Assembly (NCBI GenBank): GCA_031418775.1
Contig: JANOJN010000190.1
Coordinates: forward strand, 1 to 64,000
Origin: JANLQX01 sp031418775
GTDB taxonomy: Bacteria > Actinomycetota > Acidimicrobiia > Acidimicrobiales > JANYDT01
Length of the DNA: 64,000 nucleotides
Direction: 5' to 3'
The notes under the pieces are model-generated. The model did no database searches and was not told the DNA's origin. It saw nothing but the letters and a program-made list of their open reading frames with translations. Within the stretch, counting starts at the first letter, position 1. Each line of letters opens with the position of its first letter. A program made the translations under genes and the position numbers. Shown here piece by piece: positions 16,711 to 24,876 of the stretch.

Positions 16711-18252
16711 CTACACGAGCTTGGACTGGTGGCCTTCCCAGTACTTGTCGCGCAATAGGCGCTTGTAGAGCTTGCCGGTGGGGTGGCGTGGCAACTCGGC
16801 CTGGAAGTCGACCGAACGCGGGCACTTGATGTCCGACAGTTGTGATCGGCAGAACGCCATGAGTTCCCGAGCAAGTTCCGGTCCGGCGTCGGCCATGTTC
16901 ACCGGTTGCACGACTGCCTTCACCTCTTCACCGAAGTCCTCGTTGGGGACGCCGAACACGGCAACGTCGGCCACCTTCGGGTGCATCGTGAGCACGTTCT
17001 CCGCCTCCTGCGGGTAGATATTCACGCCTCCCGAAATGATCATGTTCGCTTTGCGGTCGGTGAGGAATAGGTAGCCGTCGGCGTCGACGTAGCCGATGTC
17101 GCCGAGCGTTGACCAGCCCTTCGGATGACGGCTCGACGCGGTCTTTTCCGGGTCGTTGTGATACTCGAACGTGCCGCCACCGCCGAAGTAGATCGTGCCC
17201 GGCTCACCGACCGGGAGCTCGTTGCCCTCCTCGTCGCAGATGTGCAGCTCGTTGGCAAGAGCTCGGCCGACGCTGCCCGGCTTCTTCAGCCACTCATCGC
17301 TCTTGATCATGGTGGAGCCGTTGCCCTCGGTGCCGGCGTAGTACTCGAACAGCACCGGGCCCCACCACTCGATCATCTGCTGCTTCACCGGCACCGGGCA
17401 TGGTGCCGCGGCATGGATCGCCACCTCCATACTCGACACGTCATACTTCGCCCGGACCGCGGCTTCGAGCTTGAGCATGCGGACGAACATCGTGGGAACC
17501 CACTGGCTGTGGGTCACCTTGTAGCGGTCGATCAGCGCGAGCGCCTGTTCCGCATCGAAGTGCTCCATCACGACCACCGTGACGCCGACCCGGAAGCAGT
17601 CCATGCAGTGACGCAGCGGGGCTGCGTGGTAAAGCGGTGCAGGGGAGAGGTACACGCTGTTCTCGGTCATGCCGTAGAAGCCGCGCAGCGTTGCCTCGAG
17701 GCTCGGACCCTCACCCAAGGGGGCAAGGCTCAGGTTCACCTTCACCCCTTTCGGGCGGCCGGTCGTCCCTGAGCTGTAGAGCATGGTGAAGCCTTCGGCC
17801 TCATCCGCGATCGGGGTCGACGGGAGCTGGGCGACGGACGTTTCGAGGGACTCGTAGCCGTCGATCGTGCCGTCGACCATCGTGAACAGTGTGACCTTCG
17901 AGGCCAGGGGTCGCAGTTCCGCAGCGAGCTCAGACATCTCCTTCGACGTGAAGAACGCCTTCGCCCCACAGTCGTTCACGATGTACTCGGCCTCGCCGAG
18001 CGTGAGTCGACTGGAGATCGCGGTGTAGCGAAGGCCGGCGCGCTGCGCGGCCCAGCAGATCCGGAAGTACCACGCGTTGTTCTCCATGAGCAGGGCGACC
18101 GAGTCGCCCTGCTCGATTCCGACCGATCGCATGAGGTGAGCGATCCGGTTGGAGTCCTCCTCGAGATGGCGATAGGTGATCGTCTCGCCCGACGTCGCCA
18201 TGACGTAGGCGGGCTTGTCGGGCGTGGCTGCGGCGTGTTGTCCTAGGTGCAC
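16711..18252 (-). CDS. Acyl-CoA synthetase (AMP-dependent ligase)
   Basis: A 513-residue ANL-superfamily ligase that adenylates a carboxylic acid and forms its CoA thioester. The AMP-binding loop 'LYSSGTTGRPKGVKV', 'EYYAGTEGNG' (A5 motif), 'GWSTLGDIGYVDADGYLFLTDR' (A7/A8) and the C-terminal catalytic Lys in 'PRHPTGKLYKR' are all present. Substrate is probably a fatty or aromatic acid. It sits 40 bases downstream of a small minus-strand gene and converges with the fasciclin gene. Confidence 0.93.
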   Translation of the reverse strand: MHLGQHAAATPDKPAYVMATSGETITYRHLEEDSNRIAHLMRSVGIEQGDSVALLMENNAWYFRICWAAQRAGLRYTAISSRLTLGEAEYIVNDCGAKAFFTSKEMSELAAELRPLASKVTLFTMVDGTIDGYESLETSVAQLPSTPIADEAEGFTMLYSSGTTGRPKGVKVNLSLAPLGEGPSLEATLRGFYGMTENSVYLSPAPLYHAAPLRHCMDCFRVGVTVVVMEHFDAEQALALIDRYKVTHSQWVPTMFVRMLKLEAAVRAKYDVSSMEVAIHAAAPCPVPVKQQMIEWWGPVLFEYYAGTEGNGSTMIKSDEWLKKPGSVGRALANELHICDEEGNELPVGEPGTIYFGGGGTFEYHNDPEKTASSRHPKGWSTLGDIGYVDADGYLFLTDRKANMIISGGVNIYPQEAENVLTMHPKVADVAVFGVPNEDFGEEVKAVVQPVNMADAGPELARELMAFCRSQLSDIKCPRSVDFQAELPRHPTGKLYKRLLRDKYWEGHQSKLV

Positions 18253-18291
18253 GGCGCAGGATCGTAGGCCGAGGAGGCGAAATATGCCCGA

Positions 18292-18564
18292 TCAGATGCT
18301 TTCGAAGATCTCGATGCGCGGGGGTCCGGCCACGCCCGCCTTCTCCATGCCTGCCTTCAACCCGGGATCGTTGGCGAACGCTTCCGCCTGTGCCACCGTT
18401 GGGAAATCGTGGAGGACGAAGACGTCGTTGGCATTGTCCGGTGCCCGCATCACCTTCTTCGCCGTGCATCCGTGCTGCAGTCGCAGCGGCTCGAGCTCGT
18501 TATAGACGACATGCCACGCGGCGAAGTCGGCGACGGGATGACGGACGGCGATGGTTGCGCTCAT
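18292..18564 (-). CDS. Small dimeric alpha/beta-barrel-like protein (antibiotic monooxygenase/cyclase type)
   Basis: A 90-residue protein starting at an ATG preceded by a strong AGGAG site. The pattern 'MSATIAVRHPVADFAAWHVVYNELEPLRLQHG...VFVLHDFPTVAQAEAFANDPGLKAGMEKAGV' is that of small ferredoxin-like-fold proteins that act as monooxygenases, cyclases or stress proteins. No catalytic residue can be assigned. It is upstream of the acyl-CoA synthetase on the same strand and may be cotranscribed. Confidence 0.72.
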   Translation of the reverse strand: MSATIAVRHPVADFAAWHVVYNELEPLRLQHGCTAKKVMRAPDNANDVFVLHDFPTVAQAEAFANDPGLKAGMEKAGVAGPPRIEIFESI

Positions 18565-18795
18565 GAGAGGGCTCCTTCTGACATGGGGCGTAGTGCCTCC
18601 GCCGCTCAGTCTGGACCTCGCCGGCCCGAGAGTCGAGCGAAGAGTGTCTGAACGGGGGTGTCTCACAAGATTCAAGTCAAACGTTCTGCAGCGACGGATG
18701 CATCATGCGCAGAGCTTCTTGAGTTGAGAAGCAAAAGAGCCTTTCCGCATGTGAGGGTTGGCCGTACCGTGGATCACCATCACAAAGGAGAACGC

Positions 18796-18825
18796 ATGAG
18801 AACGCAAGAGCGCACCGGCTCGTGA
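18796..18825 (+). other. Nine-codon minicistron coupled to the nitroreductase start
   Basis: The best ribosome site here, AAAGGAG, serves the ATG at 18796. It opens a nine-codon frame (MRTQERTGS) ending in TGA at 18823-18825, which overlaps the GTG start of the nitroreductase (GTGA). The nitroreductase itself has no good site of its own. Translation of the short frame may deliver ribosomes to it. A frameshift near the true start is the alternative. Confidence 0.45.
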
Positions 18826-19448
18826 GCACGTCCATATCGAGTTCAGCGGCGGGTCGCCTCGACATGACCCTGGGCGAGGCGATCTACTCGCTTCGGGCTA
18901 TCCGTCGTCACCGGCCAGACCCGATTCCCGGTGAAGACATCACGGCGATCCTCGACGCCGCGATTCAGGCCCCCAACGGTGCGAACCTGCAGTTCTGGCA
19001 CTTCCTGGTCGTCACTGACGAGGGACTCCGCGCCGAGTTCGCAAAGCTCTTCAAGGAAGCCTGGTGGGCGAAACGCCACGAGTCCGGGTGGTACCGGCCA
19101 GAGGAATTACCCGACGTCTACAAGGCACCGATGCGTCTCGCGGAAGAGATCGGAAACTCACCCGCCCTCATCTTCGTGTGTACGACGGTGAAGGGCCCGG
19201 AAGCGGCGAACGCAATCATCCCATCGGTCCAGAACCTGCTCCTTGCGGCGCGTTGTCTGGGTGTTGGCGGAACCATCACCACCTTGCACCCTGGCGTCGA
19301 AGAACGCGTTCACGCGCTTTTCGGTATTCCCGAAATGGCCCAGATCGTCTACTGCGTGCCACTCGGATATCCGCAAGGAAACTTCGGGCCCGTGTCCCGT
19401 AAACCTCTCGACGCTGTCAGCTCAACGAACCGATGGGGCAATCACTAG
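18822..19448 (+). CDS. Nitroreductase family protein
   Basis: A 208-residue FMN-dependent oxidoreductase of the nitroreductase fold. 'AIYSLRAIRRHRPDPIP' (FMN phosphate contacts), 'AAIQAPNGANLQFWHFLVV' and 'NLLLAARCLGVGGTITT' are the family's conserved stretches, with the C-terminal 'YCVPLGYPQG' strand. Reduces nitroaromatics, quinones or flavins; here an F420- or thiol-linked role is also possible. The GTG at 18822 is chosen because of coupling to the upstream minicistron; an ATG at 18864 would give the more usual family length. Confidence 0.88.
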   Translation: MSTSISSSAAGRLDMTLGEAIYSLRAIRRHRPDPIPGEDITAILDAAIQAPNGANLQFWHFLVVTDEGLRAEFAKLFKEAWWAKRHESGWYRPEELPDVYKAPMRLAEEIGNSPALIFVCTTVKGPEAANAIIPSVQNLLLAARCLGVGGTITTLHPGVEERVHALFGIPEMAQIVYCVPLGYPQGNFGPVSRKPLDAVSSTNRWGNH

Positions 19449-19550
19449 TGGTGGAACGCGCCGTTTCTCCGTCACTGCAAGTCGAAGCACCCATTACTAG
19501 CAATCCCGTAGGGCTGTGCTGATCGATCCGCGATACCTTCACAAGCAGAT

Positions 19551-19579
19551 CGCCTGGGTCGTCGGCAACGGCCCAGGCG
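19551..19579. terminator. Hairpin between convergent genes
   Basis: CGCCTGGG (19551-19558) and CCCAGGCG (19572-19579) pair perfectly around a 13-base loop. It lies in the roughly 210-base gap between the nitroreductase and the convergent acyl-CoA dehydrogenase. There is no T-run. The rest of the gap shows nothing recognisable. Confidence 0.35.
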
Positions 19580-19657
19580 AGCCCCGCGTTGCCGGCCGGA
19601 ACGCCACCGACGGAGGCCGCTCGGTCACGGTGGCTTGGTCACCAAACTGGCTCGGCG

Positions 19658-20785
19658 TCAGTGACGCGTGAAGACCTCGAGCTGGGCCGACTTGATTGCC
19701 GCGGTCTGGCCCTGGACGAGCAGGAACAGCGCCTCGCGGGCAAGCCGCTGCGCCTGATGGTCCCGGACGATGCCTCGCCCGCCACCCTGGGCCAGCAGGG
19801 CGGCGCTGCACCGGAGCGCAAACGCTGATGCCTCCGCTCGGGCGTTGGCCATCGCCGCGCCCGGTGCGGCGTCGTCAAGGGACGCCCGCCGGTGGGTGAG
19901 TTTGTCGGCGAGTGCGTCACCGTGATCACCGAGCAGGGTCAGGCATCGCCGGGCGAGGCCGAGTGCGAGCGATCCGTTGGTGCGGAGCCCGGTGGCGTCA
20001 CGCACCATCCACTCCCGGAGGGGTTCGATGACCGTCAGGCGGTCATCGGGGACGAAGTGATCCTCGAAGTGCACGGTCACGGTCGACGAAGCGTTGACGG
20101 CGGCGAGTTCGAGCCGGTCGACGCGAAGCGTCGGCCCGATAGCGGCATCGATAAGCGTCCAGACGATGGTCTGTGGATCGTCTCGTCGAAGCGCCGCGGT
20201 GTGGACACGGTGAATCCGCTCCCATCCCGTGACCCAGGGCGCGGAGCCGTTCAGCAGCCAGCCACCCGTCGTTTGCGAGGCTGACAGAACGGGAGGACCG
20301 GGTCGGCGCAGATGGGCGAAGGCAACACCCAGCCGGAGTTCACCCGAGGCCGTTGCGGCCGCGGTGCCGTCGGCGACAAGGTGATCGGCGTGAGCGACGA
20401 CGCTGCTGGCACCGAGGTGCTGCAGCCAGACGAATGCTGTGGTGAGGCAGCCGCCGCTCAGAATCTCGATGATCTCCAACAGTTGCGTCGGTAGGAGGCC
20501 GAGGCCGCCGACTTGCCCAGGCATGGCGGCGCCGTACAGGCCGAGTGAGGCGAGGGCGTCAAGGTTGTTCTGCGGGAGGACAGTCGAGGCGTCGGTGTCG
20601 AGGGCGCCCGGGAACAGCACGTCGTCGGCCAGGGCTCGGGTCCTTTCGATGATGGTGCGGGGACTTCCGGTGGCGGCCACACCCCAGTGTTGCCGTTCCT
20701 GCCGGGCACGTGCGATCACTTGCGCTGCGGCCGAACGAAAATGATTCAGCGAGTCGAGCCCGGCCAACGGCGTCGCCCCTGGCAT
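19658..20785 (-). CDS. Acyl-CoA dehydrogenase-like flavoprotein
   Basis: A 375-residue protein with the three-part acyl-CoA dehydrogenase fold. The helical N-terminal domain ('LASLGLYGAAMPGQVGGLGL'), a central beta-barrel ('GGWLLNGSAPWVTGWERI') and a C-terminal helical domain are visible. The catalytic Glu is not clearly identifiable, so the role may be a desaturase, oxidase or monooxygenase-type relative rather than classic beta-oxidation. The ATG at 20785 immediately precedes, on the other strand, a short histidine-ammonia-lyase-like fragment. Confidence 0.82.
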   Translation of the reverse strand: MPGATPLAGLDSLNHFRSAAAQVIARARQERQHWGVAATGSPRTIIERTRALADDVLFPGALDTDASTVLPQNNLDALASLGLYGAAMPGQVGGLGLLPTQLLEIIEILSGGCLTTAFVWLQHLGASSVVAHADHLVADGTAAATASGELRLGVAFAHLRRPGPPVLSASQTTGGWLLNGSAPWVTGWERIHRVHTAALRRDDPQTIVWTLIDAAIGPTLRVDRLELAAVNASSTVTVHFEDHFVPDDRLTVIEPLREWMVRDATGLRTNGSLALGLARRCLTLLGDHGDALADKLTHRRASLDDAAPGAAMANARAEASAFALRCSAALLAQGGGRGIVRDHQAQRLAREALFLLVQGQTAAIKSAQLEVFTRH

Positions 20786-20808
20786 CGGTATGCGCGCTGA
20801 TCAGATGC
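20785..20808 (+). repeat. 24-base exact copy of part of the lyase gene
   Basis: This stretch is identical to 22437-22460 inside the aromatic-amino-acid-lyase gene. Extending left, the plus frame reads 'NGVAPGIGMRADQM' against 'YGLTTGLGMRADQM' in the gene, with 16 of 23 further bases matching. It looks like a leftover of a second lyase gene or a partial duplication. Confidence 0.5.
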
Positions 20809-20874
20809 GCTCGCCGGGAACGGCTGCTGCATTCGCCGTCCGCTCAGACGGCAGCACTCCGCGAACGAGCAGCA

Positions 20875-22038
20875 CTAGTAACTGCGCGGAAGGCCCAGGA
20901 CGGTCTGGGCAAGATAGTTGAGCGTCATCTCTGGCTCACGGGGGCGATGCGCATGATGCGGGCCTCGCGCCAGTAACGCTCGACGTGGTACTCCACTGCG
21001 TAGCCCAGTCCTCCGTGGGTTTGCATGGCCCGGTCGGCGGCTTCGTACCCGGCTTCGGCGGCGAGGTACTTGGCGAGGTTTGCTTCTTCGCCGCAGGGGA
21101 GTCCGTTGTCATAGCGCCAGCCCGCGACCAGGGTCATCTGCCAAGCAGCCCGTAAGCGCGCATAGGCATCGGCGAGTGGATGGCTGATCGCCTGGTTGGC
21201 GCCGATGGGACGTCCGAACACTTCGCGTTGCTTTGCGTAGTCGACCGCCCGACGAAGCGCTGCCTCGCCTATCCCGATGGCCTCGGCGGCAATGAGCACA
21301 CGCTCGGGATTGAGGCCCGAGAGGATGTGGTGGAAGCCCTTCCCCTCCTCGCCGACCATTCGCCAGGCCTCCACCGGCAGGTCGTCATAGAAGGTCTCGC
21401 ACGTGGCGACGGCATTGCGGCCGGTCTTGGGGATCGGGCGGATGGTCACATGAGCGGGGTCGAGATCGGCGAGGAACAGGGTCAGACCGCCGAAAGCGGT
21501 CGTGGTTGGGCGCCTCGGCCGTGCGGACAAGAAGGAGTACGACCTCGGACTCCAATGCCTTCGAAGTCCAGATCTTCTGTCCGGAGATCCGCCAGTTGTC
21601 GCCGTCGCGGACGGCTTTGGTCGTGATCCGGGATGTATCGGTACCGGCATTGGGCTCGGTGACACCGAAGGCGACGTGGAGATCACCCGCGGCGGCGCGG
21701 GTGAGATAGGTCTGCTTGAGCCGCTCATTGCCGAACTTCACGACCGGCTCGAGACCGAACACCGTGAGATGCAGGGCCGTGCAGCCGTTCATCGCCGCGC
21801 CGGACGCGGCGACCTCCCGCATCATGACGGCCGCGTCGCTGATGCCGCGACCACCGCCCCCGTACTCGTGGGGGATGGCCATGCCCACCCAGCCGCCTTC
21901 GGCCATCGCCCGGTAGAACTCCCACGGGAAGCGGTGTTCCTGATCGCACGCCGACCAGTACTCGTCGGGGAAGCCCTTGCAGACGTTTCGAACGCCTTGC
22001 GCGATCAGGCCCTGATCCTCGCTTTCGGTGAAGTCCAT
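20875..22038 (-). pseudogene. Acyl-CoA dehydrogenase with two frameshifts
   Basis: One complete acyl-CoA dehydrogenase is spread over three frames. The first ~180 residues (from ATG 22038) hold 'EYGGGGRGI' and the FAD-contact 'FGVTEPNAGTDTSRI'. About 21500 the frame changes, continuing with 'AFGGLTLFLADL', 'GEEGKGFHHILSGLNPERVLIAAEAIGIGEAAL' and 'MQTHGGLGYAVEYHVERYWREARIMRIAPVS'. About 20934 it changes again, where one missing base restores 'PEMTLNYLAQTVLGLPRSY' and the stop at 20875. The protein is otherwise well conserved throughout, so decay is recent or the breaks are sequence errors. Confidence 0.82.
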
Positions 22039-22045
22039 CGGAGTA

Positions 22046-22186
22046 TCAGGCCGGTGACGGACAGGAGACGAAGGTGGCCGCGCCTGCGAGAGTGCCGAGG
22101 TGCCGCTGGATGTCGTTGGGCGTGAACAGGTCGATGCAGTACATGGCGAGATCTTGAGGCATGGAGCCGACGCAGAGCAAGGTCAT
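22046..22186 (-). CDS. Possible small protein upstream of the broken acyl-CoA dehydrogenase
   Basis: A 46-codon frame (MTLLCVGSMPQDLAMYCIDL...) ending seven bases before the acyl-CoA dehydrogenase start on the same strand. No ribosome site is obvious and no family is recognised. The tight spacing is the only support. It could be the true 5' part of a longer gene lost by rearrangement, or noise. Confidence 0.25.
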   Translation of the reverse strand: MTLLCVGSMPQDLAMYCIDLFTPNDIQRHLGTLAGAATFVSCPSPA

Positions 22187-22258
22187 CTCGTTGCCGAGCG
22201 GACCGCGGACGACTCCGCAGTCGTCTCTGCGGCCCGACGTTCGTGCTGAACTGAGGCC

Positions 22259-23803
22259 ATGACTGACCTCGTGGTCCTCGACGGCGCCACCCTGACCCCG
22301 AGTTCCCTTCGAAGCATCGCGGCGGGGGCGTCGGTCTCGCTGGCGACTGGATCGGTCAAGCGCATGGCGGCCGGGCGACGGATCGTCGATCGCTACCTCA
22401 GCGAGTCGATCCCGGCCTACGGCCTGACCACGGGCCTCGGTATGCGCGCTGATCAGATGCTCACGGCCGAGGAGGCAGCCGAGTTCTCGTACCGGATGGT
22501 TCGCGGTCGAGCGCAGGCCGTCGGTCCGCTGTTGACCCCGGAGGAGGTGCGAGCGGTGATGGCCGTTCGGCTCAACACCATGCTGAGCGGCGCGTCCGGG
22601 GCCAGCGCGGAAATCGCCCCTGCACTGCTCTCCGCCCTCAACCGCGGGTTCATCCCCGCCATGCCCCGGATTGGCTCCATCGGAACTGGTGACCTGGTCG
22701 CCATGGCCGCCCTTGCTCATGCCTTGATCGGCGAAGGAGAGGCGCTCGTCGGGGGGCTGCGGGTGGCCGCCGCCGACGGGCTCGCAGCGGCGGTGATGCG
22801 TCCGGTGAAGCTGCTACCCAAGGACGGGACCGTGCTCTGCAACAACACGGCGTTCTCCACGGCTCTTGCCGCGTTGGCGTCAGTGGCGGCACGCACGACG
22901 TTGGTGTCGATGCAGATTGCCGGCGCCCTCTCGCTCGAAGGATTCGTCGGCAACCTCTCGCCGTTCGCGTCGGCCTCGCTTCGCGCCCGCCCGCAGCCCG
23001 GGCAGGTCGAAGCGGGTGATCAGTTGCGTCGGCTCCTCGGTGACGGTCCTCTTGGTCTGCTCGGCGCCGGACGAAGGCTGCAGGACCCGCTTTCGTTTCG
23101 TTGCATGGCCCAGGTGCACGGCGCCGCGTTCGCCGCGCTCGCTGACCTGGACGAGGAGCTCGCCGTCGACCTCAACTCCTCGCCCGACAATCCTGTCGTG
23201 ATCACCAGCGAGGGCGTGTGTGTGAGCACGGGCAACTTCCATCTGCCCCGGCTGACGCAGACCCTCGATGGGTTGGCCCGGGCGCTGGCGTGGTGCGCGA
23301 CCGACTCCGTGTCGAGGGTTCAGCGCCTCATGCATCAACCACACAGCGGGCTCCCGCCGTTGCTCTCGTCGGATCGACCCGACACTGCCGGGTTCGGCCC
23401 GCTGCTCAAACCGATGGAGGCATTGCGCGCCGAGATCGTGCACCTGTCCGCTCCTGTGCCAGTGCTCGCCTCACACAACGCCGACGGTGTCGAGGACTCG
23501 GCGACGTTCGCCGCGCTCGCCGCAGCGAAGCTCGCCGACCTGGTCGGGAAGCTCGACCTGCTGGTGGCGTTCGAGCTGGTGGCCGCGTGTCAGGCAATCG
23601 ACCTCCGCTCCGGAGGCCGGAGTGACGTGGAGCCAGCGATCGCCCCGTCGCTCGTGCCCGTCTACACCGCGGTGAGGGAACGCTCTCGCTTCATCGCCGA
23701 GGATCGGCCGATCGGGCGCGAGATCGAAGCGATTGCGGCGTTCGTGTCGAGCGGCCAGCTCACTGAAGCCGCCGGTCTGGCGAGCCCCGACTCAGACGCC
23801 TAG
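22259..23803 (+). CDS. Histidine/aromatic amino acid ammonia-lyase family protein with altered MIO site
   Basis: A 514-residue homologue of HutH/PAL lyases, which remove ammonia from histidine, phenylalanine or tyrosine. Family motifs are present: Tyr54 in 'YGLTTGLG' (canonical YGVNTGFG), 'QDPLSFRCMAQVHGA' (canonical QDPYSLRCQPQVHGA) and 'NSSPDNPVV'. The cofactor-forming triad Ala-Ser-Gly is missing: the segment reads 'GSIGTGDLVAMA' where HutH has 'GSVGASGDLAPLA', one residue shorter and with Thr143 in place of Ser. The enzyme may therefore not form the MIO group. Its 3' end overlaps the convergent ornithine-cyclodeaminase-like gene by four bases. Confidence covers the family, not an ammonia-lyase activity. 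Confidence 0.82.
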   Translation: MTDLVVLDGATLTPSSLRSIAAGASVSLATGSVKRMAAGRRIVDRYLSESIPAYGLTTGLGMRADQMLTAEEAAEFSYRMVRGRAQAVGPLLTPEEVRAVMAVRLNTMLSGASGASAEIAPALLSALNRGFIPAMPRIGSIGTGDLVAMAALAHALIGEGEALVGGLRVAAADGLAAAVMRPVKLLPKDGTVLCNNTAFSTALAALASVAARTTLVSMQIAGALSLEGFVGNLSPFASASLRARPQPGQVEAGDQLRRLLGDGPLGLLGAGRRLQDPLSFRCMAQVHGAAFAALADLDEELAVDLNSSPDNPVVITSEGVCVSTGNFHLPRLTQTLDGLARALAWCATDSVSRVQRLMHQPHSGLPPLLSSDRPDTAGFGPLLKPMEALRAEIVHLSAPVPVLASHNADGVEDSATFAALAAAKLADLVGKLDLLVAFELVAACQAIDLRSGGRSDVEPAIAPSLVPVYTAVRERSRFIAEDRPIGREIEAIAAFVSSGQLTEAAGLASPDSDA

Positions 23804-24801
23804 GCGTAGCGCAGCGATTGGCCGATCCCCATCGCGGTGGCTTTGTCCAGCATCGCCGCGCCGAGTGCGATGTCGGAGAGCGAGAGGCCGCGGTGCCAGA
23901 ACAGGATGCGCTCGTCGTCGCGTTCGCGCCCGGTGCGGCTTCCGGCAACGATCTGGCCCAGTTCTGCGTGGACACCCTCCTCGGACAGCAATCCGGCGTT
24001 GATATGTGGACGTAGTGCCCCGAACTCTCCAGCACGGAACTGGCCGAGATCGTCGACCACGATTTTGTCCATGACCGAGGTCATGCTCAGTTCCAGGGCA
24101 CTCACCGTGCCGTAGGGGATGACCAAGACGCCCGGGCGCACCCACGCCGTGCGAAACAACTCCTCGCGCTCTTCCAGTCGCGACGCCTCCACCATGATGT
24201 CGGCACCTTCCAGGCACAACTTCCAATCCGTCGTCACCGTCACTTCTTTCCCCAGGTCGTGCGAGAGCTTGGCGGCGAACGCATCGCGGCTCTCCGGCCG
24301 CCGTGAATGCACGCGGATCTCGTCGAAGTCGAACAACCGGTCGAGCAACCGGACGTTCCAGTACGACGTGCCGCGTGCACCGATGTGGCCGAGGATCTTC
24401 GAGTCGGCCCGGGCGAGATGGAGCGCCCCGAGCGCGGTGAGCGCGCCCGTCCGCATGTCGGTGATGGCGGTGGCATCGATTATCGCCCGGGGCATCCCGG
24501 TGTGCGGATCGAAGAGATTGAGCAGCGCCATCTCCGAAGGAAGGCCGAGCTTGTAGTTGTCGACGTAGTCACCGACGATCTTCACTCCGGCCATGTCGAG
24601 CGGGGCCACATAGCCCCGCAGCACGTTGAAGTGACCACGTATCTCCGGGCTGGGGCGGAGGTGCACCCGAGGTTCGATCACCGCCTGGCCGTTGCCCTGA
24701 GCGAGCAGCCCGCCTTCGACGGCATCGAGGATCTCCTGGTCGGTCATCGCCAGTCGTTCGACGTCGAGACCGTTGAGGTACGTGAGATGGATTTCAGCCA
24801 C
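23800..24801 (-). CDS. Ornithine cyclodeaminase/mu-crystallin family protein
   Basis: A 333-residue NAD(P)-binding protein of the ornithine cyclodeaminase, alanine dehydrogenase and ketimine reductase family. Substrate-region 'KIVGDYVDNYKLGLPSEMALLNLFD' and 'TAITDMRTGALTALGALHLAR' are typical. The dinucleotide loop 'GHIGARGTSYWNVRLLDRLF' follows, and a conserved Asp lies in 'VVDDLGQFRAGEFGAL'. It could cyclise ornithine, or reduce an imine made from an amino acid. Its convergent overlap with the lyase homologue suggests linked evolution but not cotranscription. Confidence 0.88.
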   Translation of the reverse strand: MAEIHLTYLNGLDVERLAMTDQEILDAVEGGLLAQGNGQAVIEPRVHLRPSPEIRGHFNVLRGYVAPLDMAGVKIVGDYVDNYKLGLPSEMALLNLFDPHTGMPRAIIDATAITDMRTGALTALGALHLARADSKILGHIGARGTSYWNVRLLDRLFDFDEIRVHSRRPESRDAFAAKLSHDLGKEVTVTTDWKLCLEGADIMVEASRLEEREELFRTAWVRPGVLVIPYGTVSALELSMTSVMDKIVVDDLGQFRAGEFGALRPHINAGLLSEEGVHAELGQIVAGSRTGRERDDERILFWHRGLSLSDIALGAAMLDKATAMGIGQSLRYA

Positions 24802-24842
24802 AACGGAATGTAGCCCGGCGAAACCACGCCAAGATCGTATCT

Positions 24843-24860
24843 TGACAGTAAGTACTGTCA
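24843..24860. promoter_or_regulatory. Palindromic operator over a promoter
   Basis: TGACAGTA (24843-24850), spacer AG, TACTGTCA (24853-24860) form a perfect 8-base inverted repeat. It overlaps a TTGACA -35 element (24842-24847), with TAAGGA at 24864-24869 as a possible -10 box. The shape suits a TetR- or FadR-type repressor controlling the hydrolase gene at 24877. No regulator gene adjoins it. Confidence 0.6.
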
Positions 24861-24876
24861 GTGTAAGGATCTAGTC

